Of a stretch of DNA of 64,000 bases, positions 18,284 through 29,300 are shown piece after piece. The translations under genes and the position numbers were made by a program. Positions within the stretch are counted from its first letter, which is position 1; each line of letters begins with the position of its first letter. Where the stretch lies: assembly GCA_037953745.1 (NCBI GenBank), contig JBAKBP010000767.1, positions 124,001 through 188,000 on the forward strand, in the 5' to 3' direction. This DNA comes from Lithodes maja. Its lineage: Eukaryota > Arthropoda > Malacostraca > Decapoda > Lithodidae. Below the pieces are notes generated by a model. That model was given only the letters and a program-made list of their open reading frames with translations. It was not told the DNA's origin and searched no databases.

Positions 18284-20476
18284 ATGGCCCTACATTATAT
18301 ACCATTAACAAAATATCACCAATATGTTAATGCGGGCCACCTAAACAATATTACCCCCCCTTTGGAGTTTTTTTATTTGGATATTTATTTTACATCTATT
18401 CCTGACCGGAACACATATAACAATAGCACCACCATGTATATTGACTCGCTGAGAGGGGAATATTACAACTTACCCGTGCCTATATGTATACGACCGATAT
18501 CTTATATGTTCAGCTTTAACATACCATTTTTATATGAAGACCTTAATTATTACTTAATTGCCTTGGATAAAGAAATCAATAAATATACAGTCTATTTAAA
18601 TTGGACATATAATGTTGGCAATAGCGGTATTAGTGAAAATCTTAACAAACTAAATAACGAGCTAACAAAAGTGCACCAAGAACGAAATGAATATGCACTG
18701 CATCACAAGCAGCCCACCGTTAACCTCACCACCACCTGGCTTGAGTTTAAACATCAACGATATGAACAATTATTATGGAATAAAGATACCAGAGCCATGA
18801 TGGATAGTTTCAATAAAAAATGTGCCATGGTGGAATACTTTTTTCTACCACACCTCATACTCCCATTCTATTACCCCAATGATAGGGTGTGCGTATCTTT
18901 GAAATTTGACCCCAATACGGTCATAGCGCCACTGAATATAGAGGGTCTCGTACCTTTTCTTCTTACACCTACTCAAGAGGGGAAATATGACAACACTTCT
19001 ATTTTCCGCACATTGGAGCGCCTATATGTCCCACATTGGAAGCAGTTGGTGTATCGCTACACAGCCCAATTCGCCCGCGAGTTGCAAGGAGGTGATAAAC
19101 GGGTCGAACTCACATTTATATTCGACTACAATCTTATATTGGTGGGGGGTAAGCCGCTAATACACTGGCTACCACCATACAATCGTGAATATACTGTATC
19201 CATCCATGCAAACTTTCATTTCCGAAAATCCCGAAACCACTATTATATGGGTCACCAAATTAACGATATATGTCTACCTCCAGAATACTACCCCCTCGTG
19301 TTTGAATATGGCCTCAAAGAGAAAACCAAAGTTGACATAACGCTGAAACCATTTTGTCTACCCAACTGCATCAAAATCGTTATTGATGGGAAACTCTGGA
19401 AGGTCCTGGATATGTTGGACCTAAGATTAATAATGAAAACCTTCAAAGAAATAATTAAAACTGGGGAGATTACTAGAACTGGTGAGTATAGTAGGTTTGA
19501 GCCATTAATTGAACGTGCCAATAATATATTTAAAAATAGAAATGATTGGATGTCAATGTGGTTATTTTTTAAACACCAGGAATATTACTTGTTTTTATCG
19601 GGGTGGGATCCTGGTCATTATAAAAACATTTCCAAGGAAGACTTCATAGAATTCACTCAACCCTACGTATTATTCGAATTACTTTTCATGGAGTTCTCGG
19701 AATGGATACGTTTACCCCCACCATACCTTCAGACACACCTTGAATTTATGGTTGAACATGCAATGGACATGAAAGGAACGAAATCCATCTTTGAGATACA
19801 TCCGAATTTTCGGGCTACATTCAGAAAAATGTGCAGTAGGGGAAGATACAATCATTGGTTGAGTATATTATTCAAATTATCCCCATGTTTAAAAAGGCGG
19901 GCGTGGCGGTGGAGGGTGGTCGTCGCAAGTAGGAAGCCAGAGGATGAAATCACATTTATTGTGATGATGAAAAGACACTTTTGGAATATCGATGCTCCAT
20001 TTTATAACATCAAATGGATCCCCGACTTTGGTTCATCTGAAGACTGTATTGTGTTACGAGTTCCCAAAAATAGACTAATATCGATGAGCGAATTTTTTCA
20101 AGCATTGGCGTATCACGAACCTTTCACTACGGACATTGAATATCAAGGGGATTATTGGATATTACGCAAATTGGTCGACGAATATTTAGGCGACGATGGT
20201 ATAATAACTTTGGGACCTAAAGATATTTCCGGTATATATGGCTTGGCTCAATATTATCAATTCCACATCCTAGAAAATGTGTGTATGGTTATAGCGCAAA
20301 GATTAGGTTATCTTTCAAACACCAAAGGAAGACTTTCTATAACTCACTCAACCTTCATCGGTGATTTGTTTGTCCGCCAAATGGTTGAGAATAGGATGCG
20401 GGGGGTATATAAGGCCCTAGAATTTATGACTGGGTCTCATCATACATACACTCTCCATTATGGTATTGGAATGTGA
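18284..20476 (+). CDS. Hypothetical 730-residue viral protein
   Basis: The ATG follows the TATA leader directly, and the ORF is intact over 730 codons. Composition is rich in aromatic residues (Y, F, W), with many PPYN/PPEYYP-like turns and no transmembrane segment. Near the C-terminus (about residues 600-680) a helical segment (ISGIYGLAQYYQFHILENVC) resembles the second half of a BTB/POZ fold. That is tentative. The stop overlaps the start of the cold-shock-domain gene by 17 bases, so the two are probably co-expressed. A decayed partial copy lies at 13484-14230, including the motif CVSLKFD. Function is unknown; a structural or host-adaptor role cannot be chosen from sequence alone. Confidence 0.75.
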   Translation: MALHYIPLTKYHQYVNAGHLNNITPPLEFFYLDIYFTSIPDRNTYNNSTTMYIDSLRGEYYNLPVPICIRPISYMFSFNIPFLYEDLNYYLIALDKEINKYTVYLNWTYNVGNSGISENLNKLNNELTKVHQERNEYALHHKQPTVNLTTTWLEFKHQRYEQLLWNKDTRAMMDSFNKKCAMVEYFFLPHLILPFYYPNDRVCVSLKFDPNTVIAPLNIEGLVPFLLTPTQEGKYDNTSIFRTLERLYVPHWKQLVYRYTAQFARELQGGDKRVELTFIFDYNLILVGGKPLIHWLPPYNREYTVSIHANFHFRKSRNHYYMGHQINDICLPPEYYPLVFEYGLKEKTKVDITLKPFCLPNCIKIVIDGKLWKVLDMLDLRLIMKTFKEIIKTGEITRTGEYSRFEPLIERANNIFKNRNDWMSMWLFFKHQEYYLFLSGWDPGHYKNISKEDFIEFTQPYVLFELLFMEFSEWIRLPPPYLQTHLEFMVEHAMDMKGTKSIFEIHPNFRATFRKMCSRGRYNHWLSILFKLSPCLKRRAWRWRVVVASRKPEDEITFIVMMKRHFWNIDAPFYNIKWIPDFGSSEDCIVLRVPKNRLISMSEFFQALAYHEPFTTDIEYQGDYWILRKLVDEYLGDDGIITLGPKDISGIYGLAQYYQFHILENVCMVIAQRLGYLSNTKGRLSITHSTFIGDLFVRQMVENRMRGVYKALEFMTGSHHTYTLHYGIGM

Positions 20477-21272
20477 CACCGCCACCACCACCCTTTCTGG
20501 AAAGGTGAAATGGTACAATATTAAAGACGGATATGGTTTCATCGTCTGCAACATTACAGGAAAGGATTATTTTATCCACCGTAGTAACATATCCAACCCC
20601 AACCCCAACCACCGGATATCTTCTCTTGAAGACGATGAACAAGTTTGCTTTAATATCGGCACTGGAAAATATGGAGGGGAGGAGGCAACCAATGTATCTG
20701 GACCCGAGGGGGCACACCTGAGAGGCTCTATAGGGGCGAGGAAGAAACTAACAAGAAGGAAATCTGCTTCTGAAAGTACCATGTATAGATTCGCTCTGGG
20801 TGGTAAATTCAAACTTATTTCGGGTAATAATTGGATTAAGTTTATAAAAATTATAGGTATGTTTATTTGTAAAGGTGAAATGATAATAGCATTTGGAATA
20901 TTGGAAAAAAGATATATGGAGAGTGAAAAATCTGATGTTTTCCATTTAACTTTTAATAATAAGAAAACAAATATCCCCTATAGATACAAGATATATCAAG
21001 GGCAAACAGAGGAGGTGGTGGTGGGGGGTATATTCCCACCAAAACTACTAACTAAAAGTTCAATTCGGTTACAAAGGTGCAGGATGACGGTGTGGTCCGA
21101 TTCGATAGAAAAAACAATAAAGGATTTGAGAAGGGATAATCTTGAGTGTGTACCGGTAGAACTTGAGCTTAGTGAAAATCATTATATGAAATTTAATATT
21201 GTTCCCATTCTCTTTACAAACCAACAACTAGAGCATTATGTTGACTGTACCTATATCCCGGTGAATTACTAA
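20460..21272 (+). CDS. Cold-shock (Y-box type) domain protein
   Basis: Residues about 11-78 form a cold-shock domain: GKVKWYNIKDGYGFI contains the RNP1-like motif, YFIHRSNI the RNP2-like motif, and SLEDDEQVCFNI and EATNVSGPEG close the fold as in animal Y-box proteins. A basic stretch follows (ARKKLTRRKSAS), then about 170 residues that are not recognisable. Cold-shock domains bind single-stranded RNA or DNA; animal Y-box proteins package mRNA and regulate translation. Similarity is to the eukaryotic Y-box/Lin28 class, which suggests capture from a host. The ORF overlaps the preceding gene by 17 bases and ends 31 bases before the convergent helicase gene. A nucleic-acid-binding role in viral gene expression is inferred. 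Confidence 0.85.
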   Translation: MVLECDTATTTLSGKVKWYNIKDGYGFIVCNITGKDYFIHRSNISNPNPNHRISSLEDDEQVCFNIGTGKYGGEEATNVSGPEGAHLRGSIGARKKLTRRKSASESTMYRFALGGKFKLISGNNWIKFIKIIGMFICKGEMIIAFGILEKRYMESEKSDVFHLTFNNKKTNIPYRYKIYQGQTEEVVVGGIFPPKLLTKSSIRLQRCRMTVWSDSIEKTIKDLRRDNLECVPVELELSENHYMKFNIVPILFTNQQLEHYVDCTYIPVNY

Positions 21273-21302
21273 CGCCTAGCCCAGCTACGAACAATAAAAT
21301 TC

Positions 21303-24300
21303 TCATGGGATCAGGTAGGAGGCTAATATATCAGCTATAGTCCCATTATTCAAATTCTCATATACACCCACAATGCAACATATAACATTCTCGTTCGTTG
21401 GTTTATATTGTATAACATCTTTTAAATTGGACCTATTAACAATATTACGAGTCCTTAATATGATATTACCCCTTTCGAGCATTGTTTGTAGACTTATCAT
21501 GTCAATCACATCTTCTGAAAAATGCATAGTTATAATATAGTACACATCAAAATGTAAACATGTACAATAGGTTGATATATTATTTTCATCGGCACTATGT
21601 AATATATGTATTATATTGGAATAAGGTGTATTGCTATAGAAACCCGTATATATCTTTGAGGGATGGAATATATAACTAGTATAATAAGCAAAAATATAGG
21701 ATAAAACCTTCAAATAGTGAATCGAATGTTCTTTGTATATATCATTACTAAGAAATACACAATTTTCATATATGTTTGTAGATTCATGTTCCACCGATAT
21801 AAAGCCTTTGATATATTCTGTTTTTAATTTGTCCATGGCATTTATGCCACCTTGTTTCTCTTGAAGGTATATATTGTCACTATTGAGAAAATGAAAAGGG
21901 ATATCATTATTTCTATTATCGTCGAATACCATAGACTGTACAATTTTATTTTCCTCATTCTGAACTATACGGATATCATTTAATAACGAGTCCTCGTCGT
22001 CGGACGACTGTGAGTAATCACCACCATAGTTATTTATGTTATTATTGCAGGTATGTTTATCATAATTGCGGGCGCCTCTACCATGATATAGTTTAAGATG
22101 TCCTAGATAATTTGGATTGCCATTGTGACAACAAACCCCCTTACCCTGCGCTACACAGGAATAACTAATTCTTGTTAGGAGGGGATTGGCTAGTTCATAA
22201 AATATATTCATGTAGGTATTCATACAAAAACCTTTACTAAATATTGAGCTCTTATAAAGATAAAAGGGACCCAGAAGAAGAAAATCTTCGTAGTTTAGAT
22301 AATGATACCTGGCCAATTTATCTAGAGTGGCTATATAGAAAGCGTAACAAATATCTATATGTATCAAAAAGGCATTATATATAAAGTTTAATCCATCCAG
22401 GGGGGATTTGAAAATGTTTTGGTTACAGCATAAATCTATAATTTCCTTGGATAACTTGAAACCATTTTCCTTTGATTCATTAATATACATGGGATTTGTC
22501 CACGTTTCGTCTATAATCCTTCTACCTTTTTGTGAAAATAACACTATCAATCTCTCAATAAATAGAGTTGATAGATTTTTGTACGTTACTTTACTGGACA
22601 TATCATGGTAATTATTGACATTACAATTCATTGAATTGTATACGACTTCTAAATCCCTTACATTACAATTTAGTAAACTTATATTGGTAGATTCGGCCCT
22701 GCTCAGTCCCACATATAAGTTCGAGGAACTCGTCATGGTATATCCCGATAATTTACAGTCAAAGAATAAATGTATATCTTTGGGTGTTGTTTTACCCTGA
22801 AATTTGTAGATGGTAGAGGCAGTGGCATTGGCCAGGGGCATAAATTCCAATCTTATATTTCCCCGATGTATTGTTTGATACCCAATAAGCCTTTTTTGTT
22901 TCAAGTCATGGATGAGACCCACCTCAACAGTCTTTGTAGCCGGAAATATGTCCGTAACTATAACCTCTGTCCCATTGTGAATCGAATAACCATTATCCGT
23001 ATACATAGTCATACTAACGACTAATTTCATACCCAAATATATGATCACACCATTATAGGGACAATAATCTCCAATGACACTTTTCAATTCCTGAAACCAT
23101 GCTCCGAAATCTCGTATGTGGGCCAGTTTGGCATCTATATATCTAATCCCAAATTTTAGCTTATGACAATTGCCAAATTTCAGATGGGTTTTTATTACTT
23201 TGGCCGATGTTAAATCGTACTGCACCCTACCAATTTTACCGAATATATTGGGCGAGAATTTTGTATATTTTTGCAGCGTACTATTTCTCTGTAAGGCACT
23301 CTGCTGTATAAAGGTAACGAGACTATTAGTGTATTCATTAACGGTTCGTTTGGTGGAAGATATGAATAAAGCACTCTGGGTTTTATTTCGGACAATCCAC
23401 TGAAAAACAAAATGACCTTTTAATATATTAGAGACCATATAGCCCTTTTTTTTTAAGGCTTTTATTATAGGAGCAGAGTTGCTTAGCTTGGCGTATTCGT
23501 TCAATTCATCCATACTAATTATACGCCTCACCAATGAATTGGTAAAACACTCTTGGCCTAGGCTTTTCCATACATGTTTTATCTTGTTATGACAATAACC
23601 AAATTCACCCATAGTAAATAAGGACAAGGCCATTGATAATGCCATTGGGTCGCTAAAGGGATTTATTCGTTTTAAACTATTCAAAAATGTCACTTTACAT
23701 CTTGAAGAGATAAATTTGGGATATGTTTTATCAGAGTCATCATCTATTACCCCTTTCCCAGCGGTGGATTTGACTGGGACTCTGCGCTCACAAGTGGACG
23801 ATAGACAGGTTTGCAATATTTCTTCGGACCCCTCTTCATCATGAATATCTTGGATCTGCAGGGCGTCTATGATTTTTAAGATATTGTCATTTTCCGCGTA
23901 GTGGCAAGACTCTATTGTAATAATATTGGTATTCCTTATCATTATTTCATCAAAAAAATGTAGATAGAATTTTTCCACATATCTCCTATATTGATTGTTT
24001 GTATAATGGCCATTCTTTTTCATGTGCGTATATATGGCCTTGATGGTATCCAGTCCATACTGTCGATAGCATAGGTCAGTCTCCAATAAATGTGTCTTGT
24101 CGAAACTGGTATTTTGATTATTATCACCTAAAAAAAGAACTATGACACCCCCAAATGCTGTTCTAGGATGATTCAGTAACCTCAGACAGGCATCGAAATA
24201 GAGTAATTCTATAGCTTTGAATTGAGTGATTTCGTCCATCACTACAACCTTCAAAGCCTTCCATAGATGGTAATTTCTGGCTACGGCCCTCGAAATATTA

Positions 24301-24689
24301 ATCGCGGGGGTTACATTAGCGTGGCTTATTGCCGGAACGTAAAACTTCATAAAACTATGATATGTGTAGAAATTCGTACTAGGTATGTGATTGTCGATGA
24401 ATTCTCGCATGGTACTAACAGTGGAATGTGTCCGTCCGAGAGCAAAAATGTTATTTCTTATTTCGGGATTTTCTTCGCATAAACTAGCAATCAAATTACC
24501 AATCAAATGGCTTTTTCCGGCACCGGGTGGGCCAGTCACCATATTTATTCTAGGAAGAGATGTAGTGCTAAATCTATTAATGTGGTTCATAATGTCACCG
24601 TGACATATTATTTGGGTGGGTGTTAGTAAAGCTGTTGGTTTCTTATCCTGGCCTAAGAATGATGGTGGTGTCATTATTACACCGGACAC
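21303..24689 (-). CDS. Superfamily 1 helicase with long C-terminal extension
   Basis: The 1,128-residue product starts with an SF1 (Pif1/RecD-like) helicase. Walker A GPPGAGKSH lies near residue 52, motif II VVMDEITQ near 153, and motif III FLGDNNQN near 190. A large insertion follows, then the C-terminal YKFQGKTTPKD and YVGLSRAES motifs (about 640-675), which match the UvrD-like motif V/VI region. It would unwind DNA with ATP, presumably in viral replication. The final 450 residues contain no domain I know; an acidic DDEDSLL patch occurs there. WSSV is annotated with a large helicase, and this could be its counterpart, but I cannot align them here. The ORF is intact. The ATG at 24689 follows an AT-rich 300-base leader. 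Confidence 0.85.
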   Translation of the reverse strand: MSGVIMTPPSFLGQDKKPTALLTPTQIICHGDIMNHINRFSTTSLPRINMVTGPPGAGKSHLIGNLIASLCEENPEIRNNIFALGRTHSTVSTMREFIDNHIPSTNFYTYHSFMKFYVPAISHANVTPAINISRAVARNYHLWKALKVVVMDEITQFKAIELLYFDACLRLLNHPRTAFGGVIVLFLGDNNQNTSFDKTHLLETDLCYRQYGLDTIKAIYTHMKKNGHYTNNQYRRYVEKFYLHFFDEIMIRNTNIITIESCHYAENDNILKIIDALQIQDIHDEEGSEEILQTCLSSTCERRVPVKSTAGKGVIDDDSDKTYPKFISSRCKVTFLNSLKRINPFSDPMALSMALSLFTMGEFGYCHNKIKHVWKSLGQECFTNSLVRRIISMDELNEYAKLSNSAPIIKALKKKGYMVSNILKGHFVFQWIVRNKTQSALFISSTKRTVNEYTNSLVTFIQQSALQRNSTLQKYTKFSPNIFGKIGRVQYDLTSAKVIKTHLKFGNCHKLKFGIRYIDAKLAHIRDFGAWFQELKSVIGDYCPYNGVIIYLGMKLVVSMTMYTDNGYSIHNGTEVIVTDIFPATKTVEVGLIHDLKQKRLIGYQTIHRGNIRLEFMPLANATASTIYKFQGKTTPKDIHLFFDCKLSGYTMTSSSNLYVGLSRAESTNISLLNCNVRDLEVVYNSMNCNVNNYHDMSSKVTYKNLSTLFIERLIVLFSQKGRRIIDETWTNPMYINESKENGFKLSKEIIDLCCNQNIFKSPLDGLNFIYNAFLIHIDICYAFYIATLDKLARYHYLNYEDFLLLGPFYLYKSSIFSKGFCMNTYMNIFYELANPLLTRISYSCVAQGKGVCCHNGNPNYLGHLKLYHGRGARNYDKHTCNNNINNYGGDYSQSSDDEDSLLNDIRIVQNEENKIVQSMVFDDNRNNDIPFHFLNSDNIYLQEKQGGINAMDKLKTEYIKGFISVEHESTNIYENCVFLSNDIYKEHSIHYLKVLSYIFAYYTSYIFHPSKIYTGFYSNTPYSNIIHILHSADENNISTYCTCLHFDVYYIITMHFSEDVIDMISLQTMLERGNIILRTRNIVNRSNLKDVIQYKPTNENVICCIVGVYENLNNGTIADILASYLIP

Positions 24690-24993
24690 AATGGGTATAA
24701 ATAATGATAACCAGATAAGGAAAATTGGACCCTTTATAGATTCAGAGTTCTGACAGAAAAATTAAGAACCTGGTAAAGTGTAGGGTTATTTATTTTCCAT
24801 ATATACTCGAAAAATGTCTAGTCTCGTGGGGGGGTAATTGATGTTTTTTTGACCCGGTAAAGGGTTATTGATACCCGTGTATGAATGATGGAAGTGTGGT
24901 CGTACGACCAAGAATCGTATACAATCCAGGTTTGTTGCCCGCGCATTTTGTAAATTATTATTTTGTATTCACAAAATAGTAACGACAAAAAGG
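24690..24993. other. Intergenic region, divergent promoters likely
   Basis: It lies between the divergent starts of the SF1 helicase (minus) and a small membrane protein (plus). A phrase of the form GGTAAAG-GGTTATT occurs twice (near 24770 and 24850). TATTTTCCATATATA lies near 24790 and CAAAATAG near 24973. No ORF or RNA gene is seen. Confidence 0.45.
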
Positions 24994-25185
24994 ATGAACT
25001 TTAACTCCAATTATTATTTTACTGGATTGATAATATCTGTTGTTATATTATTCATTCTTGTCGGCCATCTATATAATCTAGTTTTTCATATTTATAAAGA
25101 ACAAGAAATAAACTATCCAAGATATAATATGACAGAATATTTGAGATCGAAAATATTACCGAAAAAGGGTAGACATGATATGTAA
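24994..25185 (+). CDS. Small single-pass membrane protein, 63 residues
   Basis: After a short polar start, residues about 9-32 (GLIISVVILFILVGHLYNLVF) form a clear transmembrane helix. A charged cytoplasmic-type tail follows, ending KKGRHDM. The gene is followed after 39 bases by another plus-strand gene. Small one-helix proteins of this kind are common virion membrane proteins in large invertebrate viruses. Specific identity is unknown. Confidence 0.6.
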   Translation: MNFNSNYYFTGLIISVVILFILVGHLYNLVFHIYKEQEINYPRYNMTEYLRSKILPKKGRHDM

Positions 25186-25224
25186 TGTAAATATGTTATT
25201 ATTTAAAATATGTAATTTGGTTAG

Positions 25225-25980
25225 ATGGTGGATATGGATACAATCATATTTAAAATTCATGAACTATTGAACAACAATTGTATCCTGACAATAAAAGACA
25301 CACAAACTATTCGGTCTTTATTTTATCAATTAAATAAAAGGAACACACTCATAATAGACCCTTTGAAGCGACTATATAAAAATATCGGCGATTCCGATAT
25401 AGAGCAGGCAAATTTAGTATTGAAAAATATATGTGTCCTCGATAATATTACAAATATGAAATATATATTATCGGGTTATAAAATAAGCGATATACCAGAC
25501 AACACCTCAGATTTCGTTATAAACAAAATCATAGAATATAATAGCTATGAAAAATATGATATATATAGTGACAAAATAAAACAAGAAATAATTGCCCGAA
25601 AAAATAAATCCTTAACCGTTGATGAGTTAGGTTTACGATATATGACGATACGTAAAATTATTATATCCATATTAAGACATTCTTATACTTTAATAAAGAT
25701 ATCCCATGATAATATTAATAAAGGTTATTTTAACAATTTGATAGCCGCATATTTAAAATGTATATCCCAATGTGATGCGGTGTTAGACTATATTATCCCC
25801 CCATTAAACACAGAATCAGATGACTGTTTATTGAGACCCCACACCCCCCCCCATCATAATCTTCAAGATGAGAATAGCCAACAGTATTCTAATACCAAGA
25901 AGAGAAGAAGATCTAATAGGGTAAATTTCGGAGATCTCCGTAAAGATATTGATAAGGATATTCGCGGGAAAAGGTTCTAG
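25225..25980 (+). CDS. Hypothetical protein with nuclear-localisation-type tail
   Basis: The 251-residue product is predicted largely helical, with I/L/K/N-rich heptad-like stretches. The C-terminal 55 residues are disordered, with a proline/histidine patch (PHTPPHH) and a strongly basic KKRRRSNR that would serve as a nuclear signal or DNA contact. No family is recognised. The ATG follows an AT-rich leader 39 bases after the small membrane-protein gene. It converges on the gene ending at 26028. Confidence 0.6.
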   Translation: MVDMDTIIFKIHELLNNNCILTIKDTQTIRSLFYQLNKRNTLIIDPLKRLYKNIGDSDIEQANLVLKNICVLDNITNMKYILSGYKISDIPDNTSDFVINKIIEYNSYEKYDIYSDKIKQEIIARKNKSLTVDELGLRYMTIRKIIISILRHSYTLIKISHDNINKGYFNNLIAAYLKCISQCDAVLDYIIPPLNTESDDCLLRPHTPPHHNLQDENSQQYSNTKKRRRSNRVNFGDLRKDIDKDIRGKRF

Positions 25981-26027
25981 AACTAGAATGCTAATAAATA
26001 AAAAACAAAATATATTGACATTTCTTT

Positions 26028-26309
26028 TCACCTCTGACGAATATTTTCATTTCCGAAGGCATTTCCGAAGGCACTGAATAAGAATTTTCCGGGAGCGTTA
26101 TTGATTTTAGAGAGGACAGCTCTCGAGGGTTGCTTTATTTCAAAAAGTCGCGAAATATCGCTGGGTTCTATATATATAAGCGATTTGGCAAAATCCACCA
26201 CATAAAGTCGAGAATACTCTGGGATAACCTCTGTTACATATATATATATAAAACGTATTATGAATAATATACAACCCATAATTACTAGAATAATATTATA
26301 AGTCATCAT
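26028..26309 (-). CDS. Small N-terminally anchored membrane protein, 93 residues
   Basis: The product starts MMTYNIILVIMGCILFIIRF: a hydrophobic signal-anchor of about 24 residues followed by a soluble domain. No cysteine pattern or known domain is visible. Its start at 26309 is 90 bases from the giant ORF, which reads the other way, so the two genes share an AT-rich promoter region at 26310-26398. Confidence 0.6.
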   Translation of the reverse strand: MMTYNIILVIMGCILFIIRFIYIYVTEVIPEYSRLYVVDFAKSLIYIEPSDISRLFEIKQPSRAVLSKINNAPGKFLFSAFGNAFGNENIRQR

Positions 26310-26398
26310 ACAAATATTATTCAGAATGTATAAAATATGTCTTTATCATCTGATAATGAATGTAGATATTTATATATATTATAATGTAGGGTTTGAAG

Positions 26399-29300
26399 AT
26401 GAATCGCGGTTTTGTCGATGGGGTAGAGATCTTCAAATCCTTTTCTGACAACTTTAAAAATGCCTCGGGGTTGATAAAGGGATTGGCAAATTCGATCCTA
26501 ATACAATCCAAGTCTAAATTTAAGTTTCATAATTACAACGAAGATGTTGTTGAGCCAATAAGGCCCGGTGAATATGACAGAATTTACGGAATTATATCGG
26601 ATAATGAAAGAAAGGTAGAGATAAACGATATGCTGGCCAAATACTTGGCAAATTTGTTTGGTGCGCTTGAATATTATCTACAGGATTTGGTCATAAATAA
26701 ACACATCTTACCCCTTCCCGGACCAAATAAAAAAATTAATATGAGTAAAGTAAATTGTATTAATGATACTCTTCAGAGTATGCTCCGTGCATTGATAAAC
26801 CAAGCCAATAGGGCCAAAGAAGACAAAAAATATATAAGTCTTATAGTATTTATGGTCATGGGTGTATATGTCCAATCTTATATGGATCTAATTGCATTTA
26901 GATACTATAAACACACTCCGGCACCTAAGAACAGATTTGATTTGGATCAAGAACACATAGATGCCACTTTGAATCTTGGGATATTTACTGGTCAAATATT
27001 TTCCAACTTATTTACATCTATTATTAATCACCGGGCAACCGATCCATTAACAGAGATGGATGTGACAAAGTTTATAAACCGGCGTTATATTGCTATTCTA
27101 CCCATGAGATTATTTAATGAAGATGGTCAATTTTATATTGAAAAGAATCATCAAACACCCTCCCAAAGATTTTATTTCCTACCCGATATATGGACCAAAA
27201 GATCGTTTCAGCAAAAAAAAAATGCAAATAAGGAGAGTGTATTTTATAGAGTGGCGACCGATTTGGCGACCGATTTGGAACAATTGAAGAACTTGTTATT
27301 GATAAGTAGTCCGGAGCAGAAGTTGACCACCGATTGTGTCATTGAAGGCATCCACAATATATGTTGGGGGGATATATGTCGATTGGTGAAAGGTAAGAAT
27401 CCGAGCGCATATTCTTCCATAGCCATACAGTATCTTTTACAAAATATAAATAACAATGACTTAACCCAAATAGAAAATGACGAACAGAATATTTATGAAA
27501 ACCTAAATGTATTTTTCAAATTTATTAGCAATCCCAAGGAAACCTTTGCTCGTGTTATAAGACACAAGAAACGGTCGTGTTATGGGAGGGTTCTCACACG
27601 AAATTATGATAATTTTATCCCCGATGAGGTTTTCTCCGTAGTAAAACTGTCTATAGGGAAGGACATTCTGACTATGTTATTGCATACAGACGATTTTCAT
27701 GTGAACGCCCTTCTCTTGAAAGATACACTAATGACCAAACCCCCCGATATACAATCATTTATGATGAAATATATACTGAGGTTGGTGACCATGTTTAGAC
27801 ACGGTAGTCACAGTGTCAAAGAGCTATTGAAAAGCATGGGTCTCTCACGAGAGTTTATAAATAAACTCAACAATGAATACTACTTTATAGAAAAATATTT
27901 AATGGATGATTCTACAAACCAAGAAGCGTCTCTGTTACTTTTTATTCAATCACTTAATAACATAGACGATGGTAATATTACGAAAATTAACGATGTAAAA
28001 AATGCCCTCGCGACAATATTGATACCGAACCAGCTAGTGACGGCTCTATATACAGCCCTGGAAGCTAACATTCCCGTTGTGTGGCGGGAGTTATTTATGG
28101 AAGAAGAAGAAGAAGCAGCAGCAGGGATGACGGTAAGACGATGGATATTCAGTTGGTTCCAGCAGCAAGGTGTAATTAGAGACTACCCGCTATCAACATT
28201 CCTAAAAAAATATCCTTATATCATCGCCATAATAGCATCCATATTTGATGACGCAATGACTAGAAGTCCCGGTGGGCAAGTATATATTACACGGATAGCA
28301 GATAGAGAAAGGTTAGAGGAGATAACACGACAGCTTTTCGCAATCATTGAAAATATTCATGCCCAACTTATAACAACTACCAACATTGTATTTACACTGC
28401 CACTGACATGGCTAACCTTTGGAAATTTTTATCAGCCAACAAAATCAGAGTTCCTGTCATCGTGCACGGAACATTTGAAGGCTTACGGTTTCGGTACGAT
28501 CACTGAAGATTTTATAGATGATACTCCCGGTAAACAAGCCGCCATCCCCGGATGTAGAGAAAATGATTTTTTCCCCAACGAACTGGGGCATTTTTCAAAC
28601 CTCGCAGGGACATCTCGTAGGCTTTTCCTCGCGTCCTTGTTAAAGGCATCGAGGTTGTCTGGTCAATTTACGCCCACCAGACCCCCAATGAGCGACACTG
28701 CCATATCTAATATGATGGATAATAAATTGCATTTATTCAGAAATAATCCAAGTAATTTCATTAATCTAAACCAAGCATCTATGGTGCCTTATCTCTTTGT
28801 AGGAAAGGGGGATGAAAAGGCCAAAATTCTTAGTTCGATTCAGAAATATGCCATGGACTATTCCGGAGATAATTTAAATTTTGTGGGTACGAATATCATT
28901 GAAACTCTTACCAACGTGACACCCTGGAGTCCCAAACATGTAACCAATAGTGAGGTATCCGTTGATAATCTGATTTCGACATCGACTCATAAAAATCCCC
29001 TAGATCACATGATTGCCCAATGGTATAATGATTTGAGGGACTCCTTCGAATCTTTCATCTATGAGTATCGTCAACTTTTAGATATGGTTCATAATTTTGC
29101 CCATAAAATAGCAACATATGATCCGACCATGGACCGGAAAAGAAAAGTGGTCGAGGAAATTTTTCCCCTATTGCGAGACAATGTCCTCTTCATTTGTAAC
29201 ACCAATGATGGGGAGGACACCAATTCAGATGACGAGGATGATTTCATTTACCACCAGAAGAGAAAACGGTTTGATACGAACTTATGTATATTCCCCCTGC

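Noticed and set aside
18284..20476. Naming the 730-residue protein a BTB protein
   Set aside because: Only a short helical stretch resembles the second half of BTB; the N-terminal half of the domain is not visible.
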